62,972 nt of DNA from an uncultured Caulobacterales bacterium (GTDB taxonomy: Bacteria > Pseudomonadota > Alphaproteobacteria > Caulobacterales > Maricaulaceae), in NCBI GenBank assembly GCA_937929915.1, contig CALFUN010000034.1, positions 1 to 62,972 on the forward strand. Direction: 5' to 3'. Under the pieces are notes generated by a model. The model saw only the letters and a program-made list of their open reading frames with translations, did no database searches and was not told the DNA's origin. The position numbers were made by a program, and so were the translations under genes. This document shows, in pieces, positions 44,118 to 54,257 of this stretch (position 1 is the stretch's first letter; every line of letters begins with the position of its first letter).

Positions 44118-45086
44118 ATGCGGCTAAATACAATAATAACATTAGGTGCGAGTGCCGCCTTTGGATTAATGGCTGTCTTTCTCGCACGCGGATGGATTAA
44201 CGGCGCTGTCGAAAATGAATTTCGAGAAACACGATCCGTACTCACGCCCCATAAAGCCCCTATCCAGAACACCGTGCCTGTACTTGTTGCAGATATAGAC
44301 TTTCAATTTGGAGACATCATTTCAAAAGATGCGATTAAGATCGCGCAATTTCCTGAAGATGCTGTTCCGTTTGAAAACTTCACAAGCTTTGAAGACATCA
44401 TGGGGTATGATCCAAACACCCCACAAACCATCATCGCTTTAACCTCCATTCGAAAGAATGAGCCGATTTTGCCGCATAAAATTAGCGGCCCGAACGGTAA
44501 AGGGTCTTTATCAGCCCGCATCAAGCCAGGTTACCGTGCAGCCTCTATCCGTGTTGACGCTGTCACAGGTGTTTCAGGTTTTGTTGTACCCGGAGATATT
44601 GTCGACATCATTTACACAGCCATGCCGAGCCCAGATGATAAAACGCAAAACTACAAATCTGACATCCTCTTACAATCCATACAAGTTTTGGGAATTGACC
44701 AAAATCAATCAGATGAAACAAGCCGCGCCAGCCTAGCAAAAACTGTCACGCTTGAAGTCAGTCATAGCGAAGCCCAGCGCCTTGCCGTTGCAACACAGAG
44801 CGGCCATTTATCCCTCATTTTGCGCTCCCTGGGAGAAACAACGCCAGCTACTACACAGTCTGTGACCACTGCGCACCTAACACATAAGCCAACTCGCAAA
44901 TCACAAAGTTACCCTAGAGTTAGCTCTAAGCCGCGGCCAAAAATTACGCCAAAAGCGGATGCGCATAATGTCGCGCAAATTACAATTATTCGCGGCGAAG
45001 CTACAGAATCTGTCTCTGTTCTAAGCGAAGGTAAAGACGATACACCTCCCGCGCTTTTATCAACCAAAGATTTGGTGGGAGGATAA
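44118..45086 (+). CDS. cpaB: Flp pilus assembly protein CpaB/RcpC
   Basis: 322 residues: N-terminal membrane anchor (ITLGASAAFGLMAVFLARGW), SAF domain (VPVLVADIDFQFGDIISKDAIKIAQFPEDAVP), and the RcpC domain with RIKPGYRAASIRVDAVTGVSGFVVPGDIVDII. It is a periplasmic accessory of the Tad secretin. First gene of the operon; stop overlaps the cpaC region. The Lys/Pro-rich C-terminus is unstructured. Confidence 0.93.
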   Translation: MRLNTIITLGASAAFGLMAVFLARGWINGAVENEFRETRSVLTPHKAPIQNTVPVLVADIDFQFGDIISKDAIKIAQFPEDAVPFENFTSFEDIMGYDPNTPQTIIALTSIRKNEPILPHKISGPNGKGSLSARIKPGYRAASIRVDAVTGVSGFVVPGDIVDIIYTAMPSPDDKTQNYKSDILLQSIQVLGIDQNQSDETSRASLAKTVTLEVSHSEAQRLAVATQSGHLSLILRSLGETTPATTQSVTTAHLTHKPTRKSQSYPRVSSKPRPKITPKADAHNVAQITIIRGEATESVSVLSEGKDDTPPALLSTKDLVGG

Positions 45087-45091
45087 TGCAG

Positions 45092-46483
45092 ATGAAAACC
45101 AACGTCCTCAAATGCGTCTCAGCAAGTCTCTTACTCGCTCTCTTCGCCGCTACGCCGAGTTATGCGGGCACGTGGATAGATAATCAGTCAAAAATTGACC
45201 GTATCAGTACAAACGTCATCAAAGATAATATGGTTATTTTGCGAACGGATAAAGCTTTTAAAGAAATCCGCGTTGCGAATGCAAAAATCGCTGATGTTGT
45301 CGTTCTGTCGGATCAATCCTTCCAAGTTCTTGGGAAAGCGGGCGGCAAGACAAATGTTATGCTATATGATGAACAGCGCCGCCTTGTCGATATTGTCGAT
45401 ATTAATGTTGAATTTGATATTGCTGGTTTGAAGAAGTCTTTATTTGAAACCTTCCCAAATGAACGGGTTGAGGTCAGGCATCTTGCGGGCGGATTATATC
45501 TCTCAGGTGATGTGTCTACAGAAGATGTTTATAAACGGGCTGAAAAAATTGCCCAAGCTTTTGCCCCGAATCGCATCACAAATGGTCTGGACGTTAAAGA
45601 TAGTCATCAAGTTATGCTGCATGTCCGCTTCGTCGAAGCCAGCCGTAATGCGGTTAAAGAGTTAGGCATAAATGTCTTAACCCAGCGCAATCAAGGCCCA
45701 ACAGCTGGTATTGATGCGGGTGATTTTAGCGTATCGGCAGGCTCAACTATCGCTAATGCTGCGCTAGACGGTATTTTAGGCGGCGGCATTGGCGCGGCTG
45801 CGCTTGATATACAAATTCAAGCTCTTGAGGATAAAGGCATTATTCGCACATTGGCTGAGCCGAACCTTGTCTCTATGTCTGGCGAAACCGCAAGTTTTCT
45901 CGCAGGCGGTGAGTTTCCAATTCCTGTGCCAAGCGGCCTTGGACAAATTGGTATTGAGTTTCGTAAATTTGGCGTAGGACTCGCCTTCACGCCTACCGTC
46001 TTAGATGATGGTATCATTAACCTGCAAGTGGCCCCTGAAGTCAGCCAGCTTGACCAAAGCAGTGCGGTGAATATTGCAGGTGTCAGTGTCCCAGGCTTAC
46101 GTGTACGCCGGGCCAATACAACAATCGAATTACGTAATTCACAAAGCTTTGCTATAGCAGGCCTATTGCAAACAACGAGCAGTAATGATCGCAATCAAGT
46201 GCCATGGCTCTCTGATGTTCCAATTTTAGGGTCTTTATTTTCGTCAACGCGCTATCAAGAATCCGAGACGGAATTAGTTATCATTGTTACGCCATATTTA
46301 GCTCAGCCTGTCTCTGACATCTCACAGCTTGCATCACCGCTCGATTATATCACAAAACCATCCGATTTTGATGCTTTTGTAAATGGGCGTTTAGAAGGCC
46401 CAGATTCAGATCTATCAGACTCAGATATATCAGACACAAACATACCAGTTTTATCCGGGAGCTACGGTCATGCCATTCAATAA
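45092..46483 (+). CDS. cpaC: Tad pilus secretin CpaC/RcpA
   Basis: 463 residues with signal peptide (VSASLLLALFAATPSYA). N-terminal BON-type/pilus domain (VLRTDKAFKEIRVANAKIADVVVLSDQSFQVLGKAGGKTNVMLYD) and secretin domain (IRTLAEPNLVSMSGETASFLAGGEFPIPV, ELRNSQSFAIAGLLQ, VPWLSDVPILGSLFSS). Forms the outer-membrane channel. ATG 45092 is preferred: GGGAGG (45077-45082) is 9 bases upstream; an ATG at 45086 is only 3 bases away from it. Confidence 0.95.
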   Translation: MKTNVLKCVSASLLLALFAATPSYAGTWIDNQSKIDRISTNVIKDNMVILRTDKAFKEIRVANAKIADVVVLSDQSFQVLGKAGGKTNVMLYDEQRRLVDIVDINVEFDIAGLKKSLFETFPNERVEVRHLAGGLYLSGDVSTEDVYKRAEKIAQAFAPNRITNGLDVKDSHQVMLHVRFVEASRNAVKELGINVLTQRNQGPTAGIDAGDFSVSAGSTIANAALDGILGGGIGAAALDIQIQALEDKGIIRTLAEPNLVSMSGETASFLAGGEFPIPVPSGLGQIGIEFRKFGVGLAFTPTVLDDGIINLQVAPEVSQLDQSSAVNIAGVSVPGLRVRRANTTIELRNSQSFAIAGLLQTTSSNDRNQVPWLSDVPILGSLFSSTRYQESETELVIIVTPYLAQPVSDISQLASPLDYITKPSDFDAFVNGRLEGPDSDLSDSDISDTNIPVLSGSYGHAIQ

Positions 46484-46754
46484 GCCTTACATCATCCATA
46501 CAGCTTTGGTGATGAGCGCGGCCGTTTTATCAGCATGCGCGACGACACAACCTGCAACCTCATCTGACACAGCGAGTTTTGGGAAAGCTATTCATGTCAA
46601 TATGGCCGCCCAAATTGTTGCGCCGACGCCAGAGCAAAAAATGGATACATACATTCCTGCTAATCGCACGCGCCGAGACTTAGCGCTTGAAGCTTATGAA
46701 ACAGATACAATTCCTCCTTTGCCTGAATCCGTGACATCAGATGTGAATGAATGA
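46470..46754 (+). CDS. Short CpaD-like Tad pilus lipoprotein
   Basis: 94 residues. Lipoprotein signal with lipobox LSAC (Cys22). The core SFGKAIHVNMAAQIVAP matches the short pilus-assembly lipoproteins found between cpaC and cpaE in alphaproteobacteria, with the usual end (dG/Ay) as RRDLALEAYETD. It is much shorter than Caulobacter CpaD. It overlaps cpaC by 14 bases. Confidence 0.7.
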   Translation: MPFNKPYIIHTALVMSAAVLSACATTQPATSSDTASFGKAIHVNMAAQIVAPTPEQKMDTYIPANRTRRDLALEAYETDTIPPLPESVTSDVNE

Positions 46755-46780
46755 GGCGATAGATAGGGATGAGCATATAA

Positions 46781-47905
46781 ATGGGTAGTTTTTTTAATCG
46801 GCGGGCATCGGATAAACGCAAGCCCTATGCGAGTGCAGACAACCCCTCAGCGCATATGGACGATCATCCGTCATGCTTAGCTGAAGATTTAATGATTCCA
46901 TCATATGACGGAAATGATTCAACCTCTGTCAATGAGGATATATCAAGATCTAATGCAGATATAGATGACATAGATCGCGATGAAATCACCGCAACGGCTC
47001 ACGTAAATTCGCCGAAAAGCACGGCATCACCACACACGTCTAAAGTCTTTGCATTTATGGGCGCGAGCGGCGGTGTTGGGACAACAAGTCTTGCAACGCA
47101 AATCGCATATGAACTGGCTCTGAAATGTAAAGACAAACAAAAAAACATACGCCACCCCAAAGACCCGCAAGTTTGTTTAATTGATCTAGATTTCGAGGGC
47201 GGAACATGTGCCTATCATTTAGATTTACTCCCGAGCTTATCCGTTGAAGATATATCAGGCAGCACGGACCGCATTGATACAACATTTACATCTGCGCTTG
47301 TCAGTACACATGAATGCGGTGTGAGCTTATTAGCTGTGCCAAATATATCTGGCGCCAATCAAATCATTAATCCGCATGCGGTTATGGCGATGCTAGATGC
47401 CGCATCTTTGCTCTACCAATATGTTGTCATTGATATGCCGCGCTATTCACAGAGCTGGACACCTGCGGTTATAGGCGGCGCAGATTTTGTCGGGATAGTC
47501 TCCGAGCTTACAATTTCATCCCTGCATATGGCCCGCAATACATTAAATAGAATAATGAGCCCTTTTGCTCTAGCTACGCATGAAGTGAGTCCAAATTGTC
47601 ATCCAATTTTAAGCAAATATGAAAGACGGTCTTTTAAAAACACCGTGCGCCTCAATGATGCAGAATCGGTTTTAGACCGTAAGGTTTTAGGAACAATTTG
47701 CATTGATTCAGATACATGCCGCGAAGCTATTAATTGCGGAGAGCCTATTGGCGCTCTTCGTCCAGATAATCGTTATGTAAAAGATACACGCATATTAATT
47801 AAAAAAATATTTGAGAGCTGCGAGGCCAATAACTCACCACATATGCAAACAGAAAATCAATCTCAAAACACATATGATTTCAGTGCATCAATAAATGCGG
47901 CATAA
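46781..47905 (+). CDS. cpaE: CpaE/TadZ-type pilus localisation ATPase
   Basis: 374 residues. A long polar N-terminus (~85 residues, no clear receiver fold) is followed by a ParA/MinD-type ATPase domain: VFAFMGASGGVGTTSLATQIAYEL (deviant Walker A, Ser/Thr after Gly-Thr), CLIDLDFEGG, VIDMPRY. CpaE places the Tad machinery at a cell pole. Upstream of cpaF. The N-terminus looks shorter than that of Caulobacter CpaE. Confidence 0.87.
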   Translation: MGSFFNRRASDKRKPYASADNPSAHMDDHPSCLAEDLMIPSYDGNDSTSVNEDISRSNADIDDIDRDEITATAHVNSPKSTASPHTSKVFAFMGASGGVGTTSLATQIAYELALKCKDKQKNIRHPKDPQVCLIDLDFEGGTCAYHLDLLPSLSVEDISGSTDRIDTTFTSALVSTHECGVSLLAVPNISGANQIINPHAVMAMLDAASLLYQYVVIDMPRYSQSWTPAVIGGADFVGIVSELTISSLHMARNTLNRIMSPFALATHEVSPNCHPILSKYERRSFKNTVRLNDAESVLDRKVLGTICIDSDTCREAINCGEPIGALRPDNRYVKDTRILIKKIFESCEANNSPHMQTENQSQNTYDFSASINAA

Positions 47906-47963
47906 CGCTTTATTAAGCTTGTTTAATAAGTAGATTTTAGACCCTTTCCAGTAAATTTCCCCC

Positions 47964-49517
47964 ATGGGACGGTTTTCAAAAATATTAAATGATATTCAAT
48001 CTACAGAAAAACAGAGTGAGATTGTTTCCCCGCCCCCGGAGTCTTTACCTATACAAAATGGCGGTAATGTTGAAGAAGACTGCTTAGGCCCAGAATCTTT
48101 AATTAAATTAATAGATGATGATACAGCCAATATTGAATCTGCATCTACAGAATTAGATACACCTTTAAACCCAACGCCGTCTCAGTCTGAACAATTATCA
48201 TCTGACGCGGCTTGGCTTAATACTAAAATAAAATTACATGCGCGCCTAATCGAAGAAATTGACTTAACATCATTAGACGGCCTTGAAACATCCGTCTTAA
48301 AGAGCCGCGTTTTTGATATTGTGAAAGAGATGGCTCGCGAAGAGCGTCTCAAAGTCAACAATGCCGAACTGCAAGAATTAAGTAATGGTATTTTTAACGA
48401 AATGACAGGCCTTGGACCGCTTGAAATTTTGCTACAAGACGAAACCGTCTCAGATATTTTAATTAACACGCATGAAATGGTTTATGTTGAACGCGGCGGA
48501 GAGTTAGAACTCTCTCCTGTCAGATTTGCTAGTGAAGATCATCTTTTGCGGATTGTGAACCGCATTGTATCAACAGTTGGACGGCGAGTTGATGAAAGCC
48601 AGCCGCTTTGCGATGCCAGATTGCTCGATGGATCTCGAGTTAATGTGGCGATTGCTCCAATCGCTGTCGACGGGCCTTTGGTGTCTATTCGTAAATTTTC
48701 AAAGAAACCTCTGACATTAGATAAGCTTGTTGAATTTGGCGCTATACCAGATTCCGTTGCACAATTTCTATGGGCGGCGTGTAAAGCGCGGGTTACCATA
48801 TTAATTTCAGGCGGTACGGGATCAGGTAAAACAACCTTGCTCAATGCGCTCTCGCAATCTATTTCTGAAAAAGAACGCCTCATTACAATCGAAGATGCTG
48901 CCGAATTACAGCTACAACAACCTCATGTGGCGCGCATGGAAACAAGACCACCAAATATTGAAGGTAAGGGCGAAATCAAGCAACGCGGGCTTGTGAAGAA
49001 TGCTCTACGTATGCGGCCTGACCGCGTAATCTTAGGCGAAGTGCGCGGCGAAGAAGCCTTTGACATGTTACAAGCCATGAATACAGGTCATGAAGGATCT
49101 ATGGCCACGCTTCACGCCAATACTCCGCGCGATGCCCTCACCCGCCTTGAGCAAATGGTTGCAATGGGTGATATGAAAATTACACCCGAAGCGGTCGCGG
49201 GCCAAATTGCCTCTGCCGTAGGCATTATCGTTCAAGCAACCCGCCTATCCGATGGCCAGCGTAAAATCACCTCTATTGCCGAAGTCACAGGTATGGAAGG
49301 CGCGGTAATTCAAATGCAAGAATTATTTAATTATACCCGCACGGGCACTGGCCCCAAACATGAGGTTATCGGAGAGTTTCGCTCTACAGGCATTCGTCCG
49401 CGATGCCTTGAAGAGATTATCACGCGCAACATTCCACTGCCAGATGGTTTATTTGAACCCAAAACTCTTCCTGTGGGGCGTATATTTGAAAAGACCATCA
49501 AAGACCGTATTGGGTAA
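47964..49517 (+). CDS. cpaF: Tad pilus assembly ATPase CpaF/TadA
   Basis: 517 residues, cytosolic hexameric ATPase. Motifs: [19 protein letters not shown] (Walker A), [74 protein letters not shown]-terminal ~100 residues are polar. It drives pilus extension and retraction. The stop shares a base with the tadB start (TAATG). No good ribosome site is seen before the ATG. Confidence 0.96.
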   Translation: MGRFSKILNDIQSTEKQSEIVSPPPESLPIQNGGNVEEDCLGPESLIKLIDDDTANIESASTELDTPLNPTPSQSEQLSSDAAWLNTKIKLHARLIEEIDLTSLDGLETSVLKSRVFDIVKEMAREERLKVNNAELQELSNGIFNEMTGLGPLEILLQDETVSDILINTHEMVYVERGGELELSPVRFASEDHLLRIVNRIVSTVGRRVDESQPLCDARLLDGSRVNVAIAPIAVDGPLVSIRKFSKKPLTLDKLVEFGAIPDSVAQFLWAACKARVTILISGGTGSGKTTLLNALSQSISEKERLITIEDAAELQLQQPHVARMETRPPNIEGKGEIKQRGLVKNALRMRPDRVILGEVRGEEAFDMLQAMNTGHEGSMATLHANTPRDALTRLEQMVAMGDMKITPEAVAGQIASAVGIIVQATRLSDGQRKITSIAEVTGMEGAVIQMQELFNYTRTGTGPKHEVIGEFRSTGIRPRCLEEIITRNIPLPDGLFEPKTLPVGRIFEKTIKDRIG

Positions 49518-50476
49518 TGGAATTATCCCCTATTTATATCGTTTATTTCCTGATCTTTTGTGCAGGATTTTTAGGCTTACAAGTCATGATTGGCGCAGGC
49601 CGTCAAGCCACTGTACGGGTCAAACTTGCCAATGACAGATTAAGGCGCATGAAAGATGACGCCCCTCAATCTGTTATTCTAAGTAAAATGCGCAAATCGC
49701 GCGGCTTAAATGATGGCGGCGATTTAGAGCCTTTATTTAATTGGATAGGACAATTAGTTCTGCAATCTGGATTACCATTAGGCACCCATGGCATATATTA
49801 TGCGTTAGGGGGGTTTTCGCTATCATTATGCCTAACGCTCTTTCTTTTAAAAGGCACATTATTATGGAGCCTCTTTGGGGCCACAGCAGGCCTTATTTTA
49901 CCCATAGTTATTTTAACATTTTTGGTCAAACGCCGGCGCAATAGAGCCGTCACACAACTACCCGAAGCTCTAGATGTCATTATCCGTTCTCTGTCTGCAG
50001 GGCACCCCGTCCCTGTATCTATGGCCCTTGTGGCCCGAGAAATGCCTGACCCTATTGGAAGTGAATTTGGTATAACATCAGATGAAGTAACTTTTGGCGC
50101 TTCAGTTAGTGCCTCCATACAGCGCATGTCAGACCGTGTTGGCCATGAGGATTTTGAACTTTTCTCAGCTATGATACGATTACAAGAGCGCACGGGCGGT
50201 AATCTAGCTGAACTTTTGCGTTCCAATGCAAAGACAATTCGTGAGCGCCAGAAAATGCGGCTTAAAATCAAAGCCGCATCTGCCGAGGGCCGCATGTCTG
50301 CGCTTATTTTAAACGTCACGCCGCTGCTTTTATATTTTGGCATCCAAGTCATTAGCCCTGATTTTTATGGAGAAGTGAGCGATGATCCTAAAATTAAATA
50401 TATGTTTTGGGGTGTATTCATTTGGATGGGAATTGGGAATTTAATCATGCGCAAAATGATTAATTTTAAAATATAG
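49517..50476 (+). CDS. tadB: Tad pilus inner-membrane protein TadB/CpaG
   Basis: 319 residues. N-terminal helix, then two helices near residues 90-140, a type II secretion F domain (LPEALDVIIRSLSAGHPVPVSMALVAREMPDPIGSEF, FELFSAMIRLQERTGGNLAELL) and two C-terminal helices. Platform protein for the pilus. Coupled to cpaF. Confidence 0.94.
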   Translation: MELSPIYIVYFLIFCAGFLGLQVMIGAGRQATVRVKLANDRLRRMKDDAPQSVILSKMRKSRGLNDGGDLEPLFNWIGQLVLQSGLPLGTHGIYYALGGFSLSLCLTLFLLKGTLLWSLFGATAGLILPIVILTFLVKRRRNRAVTQLPEALDVIIRSLSAGHPVPVSMALVAREMPDPIGSEFGITSDEVTFGASVSASIQRMSDRVGHEDFELFSAMIRLQERTGGNLAELLRSNAKTIRERQKMRLKIKAASAEGRMSALILNVTPLLLYFGIQVISPDFYGEVSDDPKIKYMFWGVFIWMGIGNLIMRKMINFKI

Positions 50477-50483
50477 AATTATT

Positions 50484-51422
50484 ATGGTATTAGATTTTAC
50501 AAATGCCCTTACAATTATGGTTGCGATTAGCTTTTTAGCCATCGCCCTTATCCTGTGTGTTCTCGCCGTCCGTAATGCTTTAAAAGAAAGCGAGCGCGTT
50601 AAACGCCGCCTCATGAACAGTCATGGCCAAGCAATCGCAGAACTTGATACCAAGCAAGATAAAAAAAATATATTGTCTCAGTTAGGAAGCCATTTAACAC
50701 TCCCTGATGCAAAAGAAATCACGCGTATTCGGTATAATTTGGCTCAAGCGGGATATTTTGAAGCCAATGCGGTGCAAAGTTTTTTGGCCGCCCGTGTATT
50801 ATGTTTATTTATTCCGCAAATTTTATTTTTTATTTTTTGGGAAGTCATAAATAATTATTTTAGCCTATCTACAACAATCATAATGGCATTAGGCGTTGCT
50901 GTTCTTGGCCTTATGGCACCAAGTTTTTTCATCCGCAGAAAAATAAGCCAGCGCACAGATAGCTGCCGCCGCGGTTTTCCTGATATGATGGATTTAATGG
51001 TCGCCTGTGTTGAGGCGGGCCTAGGTCTGGACGCAACATTCGTCAGAGTTAGCCATGAGTTAGGTGGCCGCTATCCCGCACTCAAAGTCAATTTAGACAT
51101 TATGAATTTAGAATTGCGCGCGGGCGGCAATCGTCATGAAGCCATGATGAATTTTGCAGGTCGTATTAATTTAGACGCCGCAAAAGCCCTTGCAATTATG
51201 TTAAAACAAGCTGAAGAAATGGGCAGTTCTGTCGGACATGCTTTACGCGCGTTTTCAGAAGAAATGCGCCATAAACGTATGATGTTAGCCGAAGAAAAAG
51301 CTATGGCTTTATCGGCAAAACTCACTGTCCCTTTAATTATATTTATCTTCCCAACAATTATGGTGATGCTGTTAATGCCTGCGGGTTTACGTATCGCAAG
51401 CGGATTTAATGGCAGTTTTTAA
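50484..51422 (+). CDS. tadC: Tad pilus inner-membrane protein TadC/CpaH
   Basis: 312 residues with the T2SS-F domain (GFPDMMDLMVACVEAGLGLDATFVRVSHELGGRYPAL, ALAIMLKQAEEMGSSVGHALRAFSEEMRHKRM) between two pairs of membrane helices. It forms the platform with TadB. Seven bases after the tadB stop; overlaps the tadD start by 14 bases. Confidence 0.94.
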   Translation: MVLDFTNALTIMVAISFLAIALILCVLAVRNALKESERVKRRLMNSHGQAIAELDTKQDKKNILSQLGSHLTLPDAKEITRIRYNLAQAGYFEANAVQSFLAARVLCLFIPQILFFIFWEVINNYFSLSTTIIMALGVAVLGLMAPSFFIRRKISQRTDSCRRGFPDMMDLMVACVEAGLGLDATFVRVSHELGGRYPALKVNLDIMNLELRAGGNRHEAMMNFAGRINLDAAKALAIMLKQAEEMGSSVGHALRAFSEEMRHKRMMLAEEKAMALSAKLTVPLIIFIFPTIMVMLLMPAGLRIASGFNGSF

Positions 51423-52350
51423 TATGCCAGCCTCTTTTAATATGTCAGCCTCGAAAAACATATCCCGATTACCACTATGTTGCATGGTGTTGGTCCTTAT
51501 GGCTATACCAAATTCTGGTTATGCAAAAAGTACAAAACCCTCCGATGAATCTAAAATCTCACAAACAGACAGTCTTGACATCCGCCCCATTGAACATAGC
51601 TCTGTTGATGTATTTGACGTCCTATCTCATATCCCCGTAGCCGATAAAGCTTTTAAAGATGGCGATTACCGCTTGGCGTTTGAACATTACCGCTATGTTT
51701 ATATGCATGACCCCCAGCAAATGCAGGCCTCTATAGGTTATGCAGATGCCGCTCTAGCTTTGGGGCAAATTGCATTAGCCGCGGGTATTTATAAGGCATT
51801 TGCGCATGATAACATACGCGCCCAAAGCGGGTTACTGCTTGCAGGCATTTTACAAAATACACTTAAAAACCCCGAAGACCATTTACGTAAACAATTAGAA
51901 AAAACATCGGATGATGCCCGCCTATGGAATATGCTTGGGCAAATATTAGATACAAAAATGCGCGGGAGCGAAGCGCGCCAAGCCTATGCTATGGCACAGC
52001 TCTCAGGACAGCGTTCAGGCCTTGCAGCCAATAATATCGGGCAATCTTTTCTCAAAGAAGGGCGTTTACATGAGGCGCTATCTGAATTCACACGCGCGGT
52101 CTATGAAGCGCCGAAAAACCGCAAATTTGATAATAATCGCCGCATGGCTTTATTGTTACAAAAAGACTACAGCCAAGCTCTCCTCGCGCTTGAAACTGAC
52201 CGCGCGGCGCAATTATTAAAAGATGCAGGGTTAATTGCCGCCCAACAAGGCGAGACAAAATTAGCTATCTTATTTTTGGAAAAATCTATGGCGCTAAACC
52301 CCATATATGATTCGCAAGCTGCGCAATATTTAGATCACTTAAGTCAGTAA
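51409..52350 (+). CDS. tadD: TadD-type TPR protein
   Basis: 313 residues, signal-type N-terminus (LPLCCMVLVLMAIPNSGYA), then TPR-like helices: DYRLAFEHYRYVYMHDPQQMQASIGYADAALALGQIALAAGIYKAF, LAANNIGQSFLKEGRLHEALSEFTRAVYEAP. TadD is a lipoprotein/TPR helper of the secretin; here no lipobox Cys is evident at the cleavage site. Last gene of the visible tad cluster; no TadE/F/G or pilin in view. Confidence 0.85.
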   Translation: MAVFNMPASFNMSASKNISRLPLCCMVLVLMAIPNSGYAKSTKPSDESKISQTDSLDIRPIEHSSVDVFDVLSHIPVADKAFKDGDYRLAFEHYRYVYMHDPQQMQASIGYADAALALGQIALAAGIYKAFAHDNIRAQSGLLLAGILQNTLKNPEDHLRKQLEKTSDDARLWNMLGQILDTKMRGSEARQAYAMAQLSGQRSGLAANNIGQSFLKEGRLHEALSEFTRAVYEAPKNRKFDNNRRMALLLQKDYSQALLALETDRAAQLLKDAGLIAAQQGETKLAILFLEKSMALNPIYDSQAAQYLDHLSQ

Positions 52351-52953
52351 AACCCAAATACCCGCAAATGCAGCCAGCGATAATGTAAAAGCCATTAACA
52401 TCATTATCCCGTCTCTTGCTGTAATTCCCAGCCCCAACAACCCCAATACAAATCCTGGTATACATACCGCAAAAGGCACAGCGCCAAGCGGCACCATGGC
52501 CGCAGATAAGATAATCGCGATGAAAGCTGCCAAAACCTGAAACGGGCCTTTCGCCGCCCATTGCATACGCGGTCGGATAATGCCGTCAATCTTCGCCAGA
52601 ACAGGTTGAACTTTGCGTTTCACTTGCCTGACGCGTTTTGACGACACTTTCACCTTAGATAGCACATTGGGCATCCAAGGCGTGTTACGGCGCATTAATA
52701 ACTGCACGGCAAAAGTAATGACAACAAAACCAAAGGCCGCTGGCACCATCGGAATTGCCCCTAAAGGCGTGAGCATAAACAATCCGCTCAATAGCATAAC
52801 AGGCCCAAAAGCCCGATCCCCAAAGCTCTCAATGATAGATTTCAAATCCGCGCTTTCATCAACAATAACCGCATCCACATGATCCAGAATGGATTGCAGT
52901 GGTTTGGCTGTATTGAGCGGCCCGTCTGGCGATATGGTATCAGGCTTATCCAT
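52339..52953 (-). CDS. ExoD-family membrane protein
   Basis: 204 residues; several membrane helices in the pattern SFGDRAFGPVMLLSGLFMLTPLGAIPMVPAAFGFVVITFAVQLLMRRNTPWMP and FIAIILSAAMVPLGAVPFAVCIPGFVLGLLGLGITARDG, the ExoD (exopolysaccharide synthesis) pattern. Start 52953 (ATG) is preferred over an upstream TTG at 52989. The last 12 bases overlap convergent tadD. Biochemical role unknown in the family. Confidence 0.88.
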   Translation of the reverse strand: MDKPDTISPDGPLNTAKPLQSILDHVDAVIVDESADLKSIIESFGDRAFGPVMLLSGLFMLTPLGAIPMVPAAFGFVVITFAVQLLMRRNTPWMPNVLSKVKVSSKRVRQVKRKVQPVLAKIDGIIRPRMQWAAKGPFQVLAAFIAIILSAAMVPLGAVPFAVCIPGFVLGLLGLGITARDGIMMLMAFTLSLAAFAGIWVLLT

Positions 52954-53026
52954 GGGGTGACAGATGGCCTGTAGATTGCTAACGCGCAAGCCAGTTTATA
53001 ATTAAATTTACAAAAGGCTTAATCGC

Positions 53027-53653
53027 GTGTCTCTCGATATTTGGATTTCACTCGTTATTTTGTTCTTTGTTGGCGGGTTAACACCTGGCCCAGCGGTTGG
53101 CTTAGTCCTTGCCAGTGCCTTTCGATATGATTTTAAAGCCGCAATGCTGGCCGCGCTTGGTATAGCCAGTGCCAATGTGGTCTGGCTCTTACTGGCAGCT
53201 TCTGGCGCCATGGCTTTATTAACGGCTTATCCGCAAGCCTTTCTTATTATGAAAGTCCTTGGCGTCTTAGTCATCCTGTATTTGGCGCTTACAACCATAT
53301 TTGGGCCTCTACCTGACCTCACATCTGGACCTATATCCTCAACGCAGCCAACCCCGCGCGCAAAGCTATATACACGCGGAATAGGATTGCAGCTCTCATC
53401 TCCAATGCCGCTTGTCTATTTTGGCGGCTTACTGCCTACCTATTTTGATGCAAACTTACCCCTGCCGCCGCAAATCTTCATCATGTTTATCACGGTTACA
53501 ATTACAGAGCTTGTCGGGTTAGCAGCTTATGCGCTCGGCGCGCAGCGGATCAAAGCTTTCCTAACAAGCCCAAAGGCAGCTCGCGGGTTTAATATTATCA
53601 TTGGGGGCTTAATGATAGGCTCAGGCTTTTGGGCTGTATTTTCGACAGCATAA
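53027..53653 (+). CDS. LysE-family exporter
   Basis: 208 residues, six membrane helices. N-terminal FVGGLTPGPAVGLVLASAFRYDFKAAMLAALGIASANVVWLLLAASGA carries the LysE PGP/ALG pattern. Members export amino acids or analogues; substrate not predictable. Start is GTG 53027 with AAAGG upstream. Confidence 0.88.
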   Translation: MSLDIWISLVILFFVGGLTPGPAVGLVLASAFRYDFKAAMLAALGIASANVVWLLLAASGAMALLTAYPQAFLIMKVLGVLVILYLALTTIFGPLPDLTSGPISSTQPTPRAKLYTRGIGLQLSSPMPLVYFGGLLPTYFDANLPLPPQIFIMFITVTITELVGLAAYALGAQRIKAFLTSPKAARGFNIIIGGLMIGSGFWAVFSTA

Positions 53654-53722
53654 GACGCCAAATCACATAATTTTAACATCTTACCTCTTGCATTCGCACC
53701 GCCGAGCTTTAATACGCCCGCC

Positions 53723-54247
53723 ATGGATATGAACAAAATAAAAGCTGGCGAAAACCCGCCTTTTGACATCAACGTCATAGTGGAAGTTCCTTTAGGCGGT
53801 GAACCTATCAAATATGAGCTGGACAAGGCCTCTGGCGCCATGTTTGTTGACCGGTTTTTATACACGGCCATGCGTTATCCGTGCAATTATGGCTTTATTC
53901 CGCACACATTATCAGATGATGGCGACCCAACAGATGTTCTTGTGATTGGCAACCGCGCTTTGATGCCGGGCTCTGTCGTAAGAGCGCGGCCAATCGGGGT
54001 TTTGATGATGGAAGACGAGGCCGGTATTGACGAAAAAATCGTAGCTGTCCCTCACAGCAAGCTTACACAATATTATAATAATATAGAATGCTACACAGAC
54101 CTACCACAAGTCATGCAAGACCGTATCCCGCATTTCTTTGCCCATTACAAAGACTTAGAGCCAGATAAATGGGTCAAGATTTTAGGCTGGGAGAAGGCTG
54201 ATAAAGCCGCTGAGCTTATTCAAGCTGGTATCAAAGCCGCAGGTTAA
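53723..54247 (+). CDS. ppa: Inorganic pyrophosphatase (soluble, family I)
   Basis: 174 residues: [58 protein letters not shown] with the DGDPTD metal-binding signature, and [13 protein letters not shown]. Hydrolyses pyrophosphate in the cytosol. A membrane pyrophosphatase is encoded 1 kb away (hppA), so the cell has both types. Confidence 0.96.
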   Translation: MDMNKIKAGENPPFDINVIVEVPLGGEPIKYELDKASGAMFVDRFLYTAMRYPCNYGFIPHTLSDDGDPTDVLVIGNRALMPGSVVRARPIGVLMMEDEAGIDEKIVAVPHSKLTQYYNNIECYTDLPQVMQDRIPHFFAHYKDLEPDKWVKILGWEKADKAAELIQAGIKAAG

Positions 54248-54257
54248 GCTTTAAGCG

